Of a stretch of 12,523 bases of DNA, positions 6,897-12,523 are shown piece by piece. Under the pieces are notes generated by a model. The model was given only the letters and a program-made list of their open reading frames with translations, was not told the DNA's origin and did not search any database. Position 1 is the first letter of the stretch, and each line of letters starts with the position of its first letter. A program made the position numbers and the translations under genes. Origin of the DNA: Candidatus Arcticimaribacter sp. (lineage in GTDB: Bacteria > Bacteroidota > Bacteroidia > Flavobacteriales > Flavobacteriaceae); contig WTJP01000154.1 of NCBI GenBank assembly GCA_011526275.1, forward strand, positions 1 to 12,523. Direction: 5' to 3'.

Positions 6897-8138
6897 TTAG
6901 TGTTGGTTCATTCTAAAGTCAGCGTAAGCATCCATTCCGTGCTCGGCAAGGTCAAGACCTTTGAGTTCTTCTTCTTTATCTACACGAAGTCCGATGGTTG
7001 CTTTGATCGGTAGTAATAAGATGAAGCTACAAACAACGCTAAATACTCCAACAATACCTACACCAGCCAATTGAATTAAGAATTGGTCTAAGCTGGCCAA
7101 TTCGCCAAAGATACCTACGGCTAGTGTTCCCCAGATTCCACAGATTAAGTGAACTGCAACAGCCCCAACAGGATCGTCTAAACGTAATTTGTCGATTAAT
7201 GCTACTCCAAGTACGATGATTACACCAGCGATAATTCCAATGAGAATAGCATCACCAGGAGACATTTGGTCTGCTCCAGCAGTGATTCCAACTAGACCAC
7301 CTAAAACACCATTCATGAACATGGTAAGGTCGTAGTTTTTGTATAGAATATTAGAGAAGATAGCAGATGAAACACCTCCAGCAGCAGCAGCCAAACAAGT
7401 AGTTACTAAAGTTAAAGAGGTTAATTCTGGATCAGCAGAAAGAACAGAACCACCGTTAAATCCAAACCATCCTAACCAAAGGATTAATACACCAGCAGCA
7501 GCTAATGGAAGGTTGTGTCCAGGAATAGCTAGAGGCTTTCCGTCTTTGTCAAAACGACCAATACGTGCCCCAAGTAAATAGATAGCGACTAAGGCTGCCC
7601 ATCCACCAACAGAGTGAACAAGGGTAGAACCTGCAAAGTCATAGAATCCCATTCCATCAAGGAATCCACCTCCCCATTTCCATGAACCTACAATAGGGTA
7701 AACTAAGCCAACGTATAGGATGGCAAATAGCATGAAAGAACTCAATTTGATACGCTCAGCAACAGCTCCAGATACGATAGTAGCTGCAGTAGCGGCAAAC
7801 ATTCCTTGGAAGAGGAAGTCGGTCCACCAAGTATAACCACCATCAGCATAAGCGGCAGTCATTCCATTTTCAGGTGATGCAATTCCCCATCCAGCAAATT
7901 TGAAGAAACCGGCAGCGCCTTCTTCAAAACCAGGATACATTAAGTTAAAACCACCAATGGCGTAAAGTAATAGTCCAACAGTGATCACAAAAAAGTTTTT
8001 GAATAAAATATTGATGGTGTTTTTCTGACGAGTTAAACCGATTTCAAGAAAGGAGAAGCCCAAGTGCATAAAAAAGACCAATGCAGTACAGATCATCATC
8101 CATACGTTGTTAGCAGTAAATAGTGCTGTAGATTCCAT
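6897..8138 (-). CDS. amtB: Ammonium transporter
   Basis: This is an Amt/Rh-family inner-membrane channel of 413 residues with about 11 hydrophobic helices. The family signature is clear: FLFQGMFAATAATIVSGAVAER (residues 108-129) with periplasmic Phe residues, then the pore twin histidines His175 (STLVHSVGGW) and His330 (VGAVAVHLICGIWG). The conserved Asp167 precedes FAGSTLVH, and WFGFNGGS lies near 224. The cytoplasmic tail (GLRVDKEEELKGLDLAEHGMDAYADF) is the segment that P-II proteins act on in this family. There is no cleavable signal; the N-terminus enters the membrane directly (NNVWMMICTALVFFMHLGF). It starts 26 nt downstream of glnK, so GlnK is the expected gate of this channel. The start at 8138 matches family N-termini lacking a long leader. 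Confidence 0.98.
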   Translation of the reverse strand: MESTALFTANNVWMMICTALVFFMHLGFSFLEIGLTRQKNTINILFKNFFVITVGLLLYAIGGFNLMYPGFEEGAAGFFKFAGWGIASPENGMTAAYADGGYTWWTDFLFQGMFAATAATIVSGAVAERIKLSSFMLFAILYVGLVYPIVGSWKWGGGFLDGMGFYDFAGSTLVHSVGGWAALVAIYLLGARIGRFDKDGKPLAIPGHNLPLAAAGVLILWLGWFGFNGGSVLSADPELTSLTLVTTCLAAAAGGVSSAIFSNILYKNYDLTMFMNGVLGGLVGITAGADQMSPGDAILIGIIAGVIIVLGVALIDKLRLDDPVGAVAVHLICGIWGTLAVGIFGELASLDQFLIQLAGVGIVGVFSVVCSFILLLPIKATIGLRVDKEEELKGLDLAEHGMDAYADFRMNQH

Positions 8139-8164
8139 AAATTTATTATTAAGTGGTTTTTTAT

Positions 8165-8503
8165 TTAGTTAAGTGTTGATCCTCCTCTTTCGCCAGTGCG
8201 AATACGAATTGCTTCTTCAACAGGAAGGATGAAGATTTTTCCATCGCCTACTTTATCAGTAGCGCCTGAATCAACGATTGCTTTAATAGTGCGTTCTACA
8301 AAATCATCATTAACAACGATAGATATAAAGCGACGCTGAATATCAGAGGTGCTGTAAGAAATACCACGGTAAACGTGACCTTCTTTTTCGTTGCCAATTC
8401 CAGTTACATCCCAATAGCTAAAGAAATTCACTTCAACAGCGTGAAGGGCATCTCTAACTTCAGAGAATTTTGATTTACGAATAATTGCTTCGATTTTTTT
8501 CAT
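8165..8503 (-). CDS. glnK: Nitrogen regulatory protein P-II (GlnK type)
   Basis: This small trimeric signalling protein binds ATP/ADP and 2-oxoglutarate, and it blocks AmtB when nitrogen is plentiful. The length of 112 residues is normal. The beginning MKKIEAIIRKSKFSEVRDAL and the end GKIFILPVEEAIRIRTGERGG are typical, with VGDGKIF (85-91) and RIRTGE (100-105) contributing to the nucleotide site. The T-loop spans about 36-54 and keeps the tyrosine corresponding to the E. coli uridylylation site (Tyr50 in GISYSTS). The loop sequence TGIGNEKEGHVYRG differs from the proteobacterial KGFGRQKGH form: the position of the 2-oxoglutarate/Mg ligand Gln39 is Glu, and Lys58 is replaced by Arg57 by simple alignment. 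Linkage to amtB supports GlnK rather than GlnB. No uridylyltransferase gene is in the window. Confidence 0.96.
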   Translation of the reverse strand: MKKIEAIIRKSKFSEVRDALHAVEVNFFSYWDVTGIGNEKEGHVYRGISYSTSDIQRRFISIVVNDDFVERTIKAIVDSGATDKVGDGKIFILPVEEAIRIRTGERGGSTLN

Positions 8504-8528
8504 TGTGATACTATTTTAAAGTTTCTGT

Positions 8529-8544
8529 GGCAAAAATACACCCA
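8529..8544 (-). promoter_or_regulatory. Candidate glnK-amtB-porin promoter (matches two sigma classes)
   Basis: The minus-strand sequence TGGGTGTATTTTTGCC lies about 26 nt upstream of the glnK ATG. It contains TATTTTTG (complement of 8531-8538), an exact match to the Bacteroidota -7 element TAnnTTTG, with a TTTG about 23 nt further upstream, which is a long spacing. The same bases also satisfy the GG...GC core spacing of a sigma-54 promoter, with TGG at -24 and TTTGC at -12, although the CAC after TGG is missing. Either reading places the transcript start close to 8519-8524. The location is well supported; the sigma class is not. Confidence 0.5.
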
Positions 8545-8606
8545 TGCAGAACCACACCCGTCAAATAATTGGGGTAAAAAATGAATAATTATCATATATA
8601 TAAATT

Positions 8607-8631
8607 GACCCCCCTAAAAATTAGGGGGGTC
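8607..8631. terminator. Perfect 11-bp GC-rich hairpin between crcB and glnK
   Basis: GACCCCCCTAA (8607-8617) is followed by a 3-nt AAA loop and TTAGGGGGGTC (8621-8631), so the stem is perfectly paired in either direction. It lies 56 nt beyond the crcB stop and 104 nt upstream of the glnK start. The most likely job is ending the crcB operon transcript before glnK. The flanks are AT-rich, but neither side has a clean run of T: the minus-strand side reads AATTTATATATATG. A role as a regulatory hairpin or protein-binding site upstream of the nitrogen operon is therefore also possible. A second C6T8 tract on the minus strand lies at 8665-8678. Confidence 0.55.
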
Positions 8632-8686
8632 TAAAATATAAACATCAATAATTAAGAGATTCTCAAAAAAAAGGGGGGTTAGGTGG

Positions 8687-9052
8687 TTATTTATTCATCC
8701 AAAGACCAAGAACGAGTGAAAGTAGGCCTAAAACCACTGTTCCAACAAAATAAAACAGCGGATATACTAAAGAAGATCCCTTGCTTAAATGAAATAAATC
8801 TAGACTAAAGCTTGAGAAAGTAGTTAATCCACCACAAAAACCAACGACAAAGAAAAGGGCTAGTGGATCTTTGATTAATCCCATACGATTGAAGTAACCC
8901 ACAAAAAGACCAATGAGAAGGCAGCCAATGCTGTTAGCGGTTAATGTTCCCCAAGGAAAACTGTATGGTTTGAGCCAAAGGCCAATGAGATAGCGGAAGC
9001 TACTACCGAGCCCGCCACCTAAAAAAACAAATAAAAGTGCTTTTAAGTTCAT
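8687..9052 (-). CDS. crcB: Fluoride ion channel CrcB/Fluc
   Basis: This is a small four-helix inner-membrane protein of 121 residues that works as an antiparallel dimer and exports fluoride. Family features are LGGGLGSSFRYLIGLW at the start (11-26), FPWGTLTANSIGCLLIGLFVG with the conserved pore Asn40, and the central break GFCGGLTTFSSFS (71-83), which holds the Phe residues of the pore and the Na-site backbone. Two more hydrophobic helices follow, ending in WMNK. The ATG overlaps the stop of the upstream gene by one base (TAATG on the minus strand), so it is translated with that gene. No fluoride riboswitch is recognisable upstream: the gene is the last of three and the internal gaps are too short. 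Confidence 0.96.
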   Translation of the reverse strand: MNLKALLFVFLGGGLGSSFRYLIGLWLKPYSFPWGTLTANSIGCLLIGLFVGYFNRMGLIKDPLALFFVVGFCGGLTTFSSFSLDLFHLSKGSSLVYPLFYFVGTVVLGLLSLVLGLWMNK

Positions 9053-9963
9053 TATTCGATGGGTGCGTAAAGTTTAGTGGTCCAATCCAATGGATTTGTT
9101 GATTGTTGTATAGTACGTCCGTTTTTTTGAATTAGCGGATAGTTTTGTTTGTACAGCAGTAAACTGTCTTGGAGGATGGACCAGCTTTTGGAAAGATGTT
9201 CCGCCGTCCCCATATGGGTTAAGACAAGTGCTTTTCCTCCTTTGTATCTTCTACATCGAATTGTACTGTTGTTGGTGCGGATGTAACGTTCTACCGCAAC
9301 CGCTGCTCTCCAGCGTATTTTATCCTCCTTTATAATAGGATAGAGAACAAACTCGTCTTCCAATAATTCGATTGTATTTTTTTCAGCGAATGTTTTAATG
9401 GCCTCTTTCCCTTTATTGACAGCGGAATTGAGCTCTTCCCAAGTACTTTCTCCTTCTATTGCAAGATAGTAGGTTAGGGGGAGGCTGGCTTCGCCATTGT
9501 ACTCCCAGTGGTGTTCATGCAATAAACTATTCGCCTTCGATTGAATTCCTTCAAAACGCGATTGCCCAAATGTGCGAACAGTATCATTAAGCTTTTGATT
9601 AAAGGAAAAGAGTTTACTCAAAAAGCTTAATTCATAAGTGTAGGTTAATTGCAAAAGGCTGTCTTTTTGTTGCCACTGCCATTCTTCAATTAAGTCAAAA
9701 AAGTGGGCAGTAGGGATTAGAAAACGTTTTATGTTTTGCTCTTTGTTTGCAAGAGGTCGAAGAGAGGAGAGGAAAAAGGATATTTCCTCATTTTCGGTAT
9801 TGGTGCTTTCTTGTTCTAACACATCAACAAGGGTTGCCCAAGGGAGGTTGGTATTTTGGCTGAACTCCAAGCGATAGTCTTTTGGACTATTTTTAAGTAA
9901 AACTATACCAAAACAGCACAAAAAGAATAGAGTTCCAATAAAGGTGCGAAGTAAACTGAGCAT
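9052..9963 (-). CDS. Membrane-anchored protein with C-terminal GyrI-like domain (possible SRPBCC N-terminal part)
   Basis: The 303-residue protein begins with an uncleaved-looking hydrophobic anchor (residues 4-24, LLRTFIGTLFFLCCFGIVLL), so the rest probably faces the periplasm. The C-terminal part (about 162-303) resembles the GyrI-like/AraC effector-binding fold: LTYYLAIEG at its first strand, a repeated RYKGGKALVLTHMGTAEHLSKSW strand-helix unit and the family ending NPLDWTTKLYAPIE. The middle (about 30-150), with LPWATLVDVL and paired beta-like stretches, may be an SRPBCC-type ligand-binding domain, as in other Bacteroidota proteins of this layout; that part is weaker. There is no DNA-binding domain, so it is not a transcription factor. 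Both parts suggest binding of a small hydrophobic ligand, with no ligand identified. It sits between a small membrane protein and crcB in one operon. Confidence 0.7.
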   Translation of the reverse strand: MLSLLRTFIGTLFFLCCFGIVLLKNSPKDYRLEFSQNTNLPWATLVDVLEQESTNTENEEISFFLSSLRPLANKEQNIKRFLIPTAHFFDLIEEWQWQQKDSLLQLTYTYELSFLSKLFSFNQKLNDTVRTFGQSRFEGIQSKANSLLHEHHWEYNGEASLPLTYYLAIEGESTWEELNSAVNKGKEAIKTFAEKNTIELLEDEFVLYPIIKEDKIRWRAAVAVERYIRTNNSTIRCRRYKGGKALVLTHMGTAEHLSKSWSILQDSLLLYKQNYPLIQKNGRTIQQSTNPLDWTTKLYAPIE

Positions 9964-9974
9964 TAGTCCATTAT

Positions 9975-10160
9975 TTAATGCACAAAGACTTTAATCATAA
10001 ACAAGGCAATGATAGCCAAAATAAAGCCAATCAATATTTTATAACTCCCCGCATAATGCACCTGATGCCCTTTCGCATCTTTGCGATACATCGTTATAGT
10101 AATAAGGGTAAATCCAACAACAAATAAAAGTGCAAAAACCAGTTGACCAGTTGAAAACAT
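9975..10160 (-). CDS. Small two-helix membrane protein, unknown function
   Basis: This is a 61-residue protein beginning MFSTGQLVFALLFVVGF. The first helix covers about residues 5-23, a short polar and basic loop YRKDAKGHQVHYAGSYK lies between, and the second helix is ILIGFILAIIALFMIKVFV. The frame extends 9 codons further upstream to a TTG at 10187, but I chose the ATG at 10160: it is the conventional start, and it leaves about 41 nt for the divergent promoters shared with the gene at 10202. The arrangement of two helices with a positively charged loop fits an inner-membrane hairpin with the loop in the cytoplasm. It lies 11 nt ahead of the GyrI-like protein gene and is probably the first gene of that operon. 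I do not recognise a named family. Confidence 0.72.
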   Translation of the reverse strand: MFSTGQLVFALLFVVGFTLITITMYRKDAKGHQVHYAGSYKILIGFILAIIALFMIKVFVH

Positions 10161-10201
10161 GCTTATTTTTTTAGCTAAATTAGGCAATCTAAATCACCTT
10201 T

Positions 10202-10591
10202 ATGATTCAAAAAGAATTAAATGCCGTTCAAGCTTTTCACAAAGCATTTAAAATTGATTGTGCCGATGCACCCACCGTCGATTTACCCGACCAAATTAAG
10301 GAGTTGCGTTTTCGCTTAATGGAAGAGGAAAACCAAGAGTACTTAGAAGCGGCAAAGAACAACGATCTTGTAGAAGTAGCCGATGCCCTAGGAGACATGC
10401 TTTACATTTTGTGTGGAACAATTTTAAGTCATGGAATGCAGCACAAAATCGAAGAAGTTTTTGACGAAATTCAACGATCAAACATGAGTAAGCTAGGCGC
10501 TGATGGCGAGCCTATTTATCGTGAAGATGGGAAGGTGATGAAAGGGCCTAATTATTTTAAGCCAGATATTGCCAAAATTCTTAAGCAGTAA
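10202..10591 (+). CDS. MazG-like nucleoside triphosphate pyrophosphohydrolase
   Basis: This all-alpha NTP pyrophosphatase superfamily protein has 129 residues and is cytoplasmic. It carries the Mg-binding pattern EExxE (Glu42, Glu43, Glu46 in LMEEENQEYLEA) followed by ExxD (Glu58, Asp61 in VEVADALGDMLYILCG), as in MazG and phosphoribosyl-ATP pyrophosphohydrolase proteins. The tail SNMSKLGADGEPIYREDGKVMKG...YFKPDI is typical of the stand-alone subfamily also found in phages. The expected chemistry is hydrolysis of an NTP to NMP and PPi, possibly for clearing non-canonical nucleotides. It is too short to be MazG proper, and it is not HisE/HisI because no other histidine genes are present. It starts 41 nt from a divergent gene, and its last 11 nt overlap the end of ilvE on the other strand. 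Confidence 0.88.
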   Translation: MIQKELNAVQAFHKAFKIDCADAPTVDLPDQIKELRFRLMEEENQEYLEAAKNNDLVEVADALGDMLYILCGTILSHGMQHKIEEVFDEIQRSNMSKLGADGEPIYREDGKVMKGPNYFKPDIAKILKQ

Positions 10592-11639
10592 CGAGGACAA
10601 CCTCTTTACGCCAACCATAAGGGTCTTCTGCACGGTTGTACTGAATATCGATGATGCTATTCTTTAGCTTTTGCGCATAAGAATCTTCTACTGGAGCGAT
10701 GGTAAATTTCTCTCCACGATACCCAATTCCGCTAATTGGACTAACTACTACAGCCGTCCCAGAACCGAAAACTTCTTTTAGACTTCCGTCTTTCAAAGCA
10801 TCGATGATTTCAGCTACCTTAACAGGGCGTACCTCTACATCAATGCCAGCGTCTTGTGCAATTTGAATGACGCTTTTACGGGTGATACCGTCTAAGATGG
10901 TATCGGTAGTGGGTGCCGTGATAAGCTTATCATTAATTCTAAAAAATACATTCATGGTACCCGATTCTTCTAAATACTCGTGGGTACTTGCGTCGGTCCA
11001 AATGATTTGTTGGTAGCCTTCTTTATTCGCCAACTGTGCTGGGTAGAAAGAAGCTGCATAATTCCCTGCCGCTTTAGCATAGCCTACTCCACCACTTGCT
11101 GCACGTGAGTATTTCTCGGAAACCAATACGTTAACCTCCCCACTGTAATACGATTTTACCGGGGCACAAATAATAATGAATTGGTATTGGTTTGATGCCG
11201 TTGCGGAAACCGCAGGTTGGTTGGCAAAAACAAATGGACGAACATAAAGCGAGTTTCCTAGTCCTGCTTTAATCCAATCAGAATCTAAATTGAGTAATTC
11301 GCTAAGACCATTCATGAATAATTCTTTTGGAAATTCAGGAATGGCAAGACGCGAAGCCGACTTATTGATGCGTGCGTGATTGTCTTCTGGGCGGAACAAC
11401 CAAACTTTTCCATCATCATCTTTATAGGCTTTCATCCCTTCAAATACAGCTTGACCGTAATGAAGTACGCTTGCTGAAGGATGCATTTGTAAAGCTTGGT
11501 AGGGGACGACGCGTGGATCAACCCATTGTCCATCAATGAAATCACAAACGAACATGTGGTCTGTAAAGATTTCACCAAAGGAAAGATTATCGAAATCAAT
11601 CTCGTGTATTTTCGAATGGGAGGTGCGTTCAATTCTCAT
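10581..11639 (-). CDS. ilvE: Branched-chain amino acid aminotransferase (type II)
   Basis: This fold-type IV PLP enzyme interconverts Leu, Ile and Val with their 2-oxo acids using glutamate/2-oxoglutarate. The 352 residues and the starting pattern CDFIDGQWVDPRVVPYQALQMHPSASVLHYGQAVFEGMKAY (broken here between several blocks of residues 32-72) match the longer, eukaryote-like type II form rather than the roughly 309-residue E. coli IlvE. Other marks are LYVRPFVFA (131-139), the PLP lysine Lys189 in GGVGYAKAAGNYAAS, the class IV segment EYLEESGTMNVFF (221-233) and FGSGTAVVVSPISGIGY near the end. It is monocistronic and faces a 128-nt divergent gap shared with mnmD, in which I see no convincing consensus promoter. 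The convergent overlap with the MazG-like gene leaves no room for a terminator beyond the coding sequence. Confidence 0.97.
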   Translation of the reverse strand: MRIERTSHSKIHEIDFDNLSFGEIFTDHMFVCDFIDGQWVDPRVVPYQALQMHPSASVLHYGQAVFEGMKAYKDDDGKVWLFRPEDNHARINKSASRLAIPEFPKELFMNGLSELLNLDSDWIKAGLGNSLYVRPFVFANQPAVSATASNQYQFIIICAPVKSYYSGEVNVLVSEKYSRAASGGVGYAKAAGNYAASFYPAQLANKEGYQQIIWTDASTHEYLEESGTMNVFFRINDKLITAPTTDTILDGITRKSVIQIAQDAGIDVEVRPVKVAEIIDALKDGSLKEVFGSGTAVVVSPISGIGYRGEKFTIAPVEDSYAQKLKNSIIDIQYNRAEDPYGWRKEVVLVTA

Positions 11640-11767
11640 TATTCAAGCTTTGTCTAACGAAATTACTACATAATTTATATTTTTATTCATCTAAATAGCT
11701 TAAAAATTTGTTGTTTTCAACACTTTTAATCTTGTGAAAGGTTTTTTTAATCGATTCTGAAAAAAAA

Positions 11768-12457
11768 ATGCAAAAAATCTCGAAAATTCAGCATCTAACG
11801 GCAGATGGTAGTCCTACGCTTTACATGGAACAGTTCGACGAGTACTATCATTCCAAACACGGAGCGATTCAAGAGGCCTTACATGTGTATTTGAAAATGG
11901 GTTTTACGCATTGGCAACAACAAAACCCTAAGCGAACGGATTGTCGTGTTTTTGAAATGGGTTTTGGTACTGGTCTCAATGCTTTTTTAACGGCTGAAGC
12001 GGCATCAAATTCAAATATTGAGGTTCTTTTTGATTCCATTGAAGCCTACCCTCTAGCAGCAGAGGAGGTGAAGGAAGTAGGCTATTCAGCCTATTTTAAA
12101 GGAGAACGCAAGCAATTGTTTGAACAAATCATCGATTGTCCATGGGAAAGGGAAACTCAAATTTCATCTCATTTTAACTTGATTAAACGGCACACAAGTT
12201 TAGAAAACTATTCTTTCCAATCTTCTTACGACTTGGTGTATTATGATGCCTTTGGTGCGCGTACCCAACCTGAATTGTGGGAGGACAACTGCTTTCCAGC
12301 TATCGTCGAAAACCTTAATCCTGGGGGAGTATTTGTGACCTATTCTGCCAAGGGGAGTGTGCGTCGCGCTTTGGAGCGTTTGGGTCTAAGTGTGAGTTTA
12401 GTTCCAGGGCCTCCCGGAAAACGCGAAATGATTCAAGCTGTTCGCCCACTTTTGTAG
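11768..12457 (+). CDS. mnmD: tRNA (5-methylaminomethyl-2-thiouridine34) methyltransferase, stand-alone MnmD
   Basis: This SAM-dependent enzyme methylates the aminomethyl group at wobble uridine 34, the last step to mnm5(s2)U in tRNAs reading A/G-ending codons. It has 229 residues and corresponds to the methyltransferase half of E. coli MnmC, without the FAD-dependent oxidoreductase half. Motifs are SPTLYMEQFDEYYHSKHGAI near the start and the SAM loop FEMGFGTGLNAFL (about residues 62-74). The family DAFGARTQPELWEDNCF region holds the catalytic-site Asp, PGGVFVTYSAKGSVRRAL follows, and the end PGPPGKREMIQA matches the MnmC/MnmD C-terminus. Lack of the oxidase domain implies a different route from cmnm5U or use of the nm5U route only; this is inference. 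The next gene starts 19 nt downstream. Confidence 0.95.
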   Translation: MQKISKIQHLTADGSPTLYMEQFDEYYHSKHGAIQEALHVYLKMGFTHWQQQNPKRTDCRVFEMGFGTGLNAFLTAEAASNSNIEVLFDSIEAYPLAAEEVKEVGYSAYFKGERKQLFEQIIDCPWERETQISSHFNLIKRHTSLENYSFQSSYDLVYYDAFGARTQPELWEDNCFPAIVENLNPGGVFVTYSAKGSVRRALERLGLSVSLVPGPPGKREMIQAVRPLL

Positions 12458-12476
12458 TACTTTTACAAAAAAAAGC

Positions 12477-12523
12477 ATGAAAATATTAATCACTGGGGCG
12501 ACTGGCTTGGTGGGTAATGTATT
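12477..12523 (+). CDS. NAD(P)-dependent epimerase/dehydratase-like protein, N-terminus only
   Basis: Fifteen codons are present, reading MKILITGATGLVGNV, before the window ends. The beta strand followed by GATGLVG is the GxxGxxG dinucleotide-binding loop of extended short-chain dehydrogenases (SDR). The candidates include the TIGR01777/YfcH group, which commonly starts this way, and sugar-nucleotide epimerases; which one cannot be decided from this stub. It lies 19 nt after mnmD with the A-rich leader ACAAAAAAAAGC, so it is probably co-transcribed with mnmD. Confidence 0.75.
   Translation, partial: MKILITGATGLVGNV

Noticed and set aside
7339..7581. Open frame on the plus strand inside amtB
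   Set aside because: It is a shadow of the amtB coding sequence with Pro/Ala/Lys-rich composition and no family resemblance.
9964..9974. Fluoride riboswitch ahead of crcB
   Set aside because: The gaps in this operon are 11 nt and -1 nt, and no crcB-motif-like sequence is seen in the 41-nt leader region either.
10161..10187. TTG at 10187 as start of the small membrane protein
   Set aside because: The ATG at 10160 gives a complete two-helix protein and leaves room for the divergent promoters; the nine extra residues have no supporting feature.
11640..11767. Clear promoters or an operator (TGTTG-TTTT-CAACA at 11709-11722) in the ilvE/mnmD gap
   Set aside because: The palindrome is only 5 bp per arm in AT-rich DNA, and every -7 candidate has at least one mismatch and no well-placed -33 TTG; promoters must be here but cannot be pinpointed.

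Overview
The window looks like a chromosomal segment from a Bacteroidota bacterium, most likely a member of the Flavobacteriales. The grounds are the ApbE/DUF4266/DUF3570 gene set, a Bacteroidota-style P-II protein, type II branched-chain aminotransferase and stand-alone MnmD, A-rich leaders mostly without Shine-Dalgarno sequences, and TAnnTTTG-type promoter elements upstream of prfA and glnK. Genus-level placement is not possible from the sequence alone. Coding density is very high, no gap without a gene exceeds about 200 bases, and there are no rRNA, tRNA, CRISPR, insertion-sequence or phage features.

Layout. (1) Nucleotides 1-2150, + strand: the C-terminal part of an ApbE flavin transferase, a small DUF4266 lipoprotein ending in a Gly-rich CGC tail, and a DUF3570 outer-membrane protein. 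Their ends overlap, so this is a translationally coupled operon whose biochemical purpose is unknown to me. (2) 2203-4887, + strand: prfA (release factor 1), pyrF (OMP decarboxylase) and an alpha/beta hydrolase, with spacings of 1 nt and -1 nt, preceded by a good candidate promoter. (3) 4884-5738, - strand: purU (formyl-THF deformylase), whose stop codon overlaps the hydrolase stop. (4) 5847-8503, - strand: a nitrogen-assimilation operon reading glnK, amtB, then a beta-barrel porin, bounded by a strong intrinsic terminator. (5) 8687-10160, - strand: a small two-helix membrane protein, a membrane-anchored GyrI-like protein with a possible SRPBCC part, and the fluoride channel crcB. A perfect 11-bp hairpin separates this group from glnK. 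(6) 10202-10591, + strand: a MazG-like pyrophosphohydrolase, divergent from group 5 and overlapping tail-to-tail with ilvE (10581-11639, - strand). (7) 11768 to the end, + strand: mnmD (tRNA wobble-uridine methyltransferase) and the first 15 codons of an NAD-dependent epimerase-like protein.

How the genes work together. Most are core housekeeping functions: translation termination, pyrimidine and one-carbon/purine metabolism, branched-chain amino acids and tRNA modification. GlnK and AmtB form the known ammonium-uptake control pair. The porin next to them may supply the outer-membrane step, but that is inference. The part most likely to hide an undescribed system is the ApbE/DUF4266/DUF3570 module at the left edge. 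It suggests a flavin- or metal-dependent redox function in the envelope, and it carries an unusual start-codon arrangement and two candidate flavinylation-like motifs.
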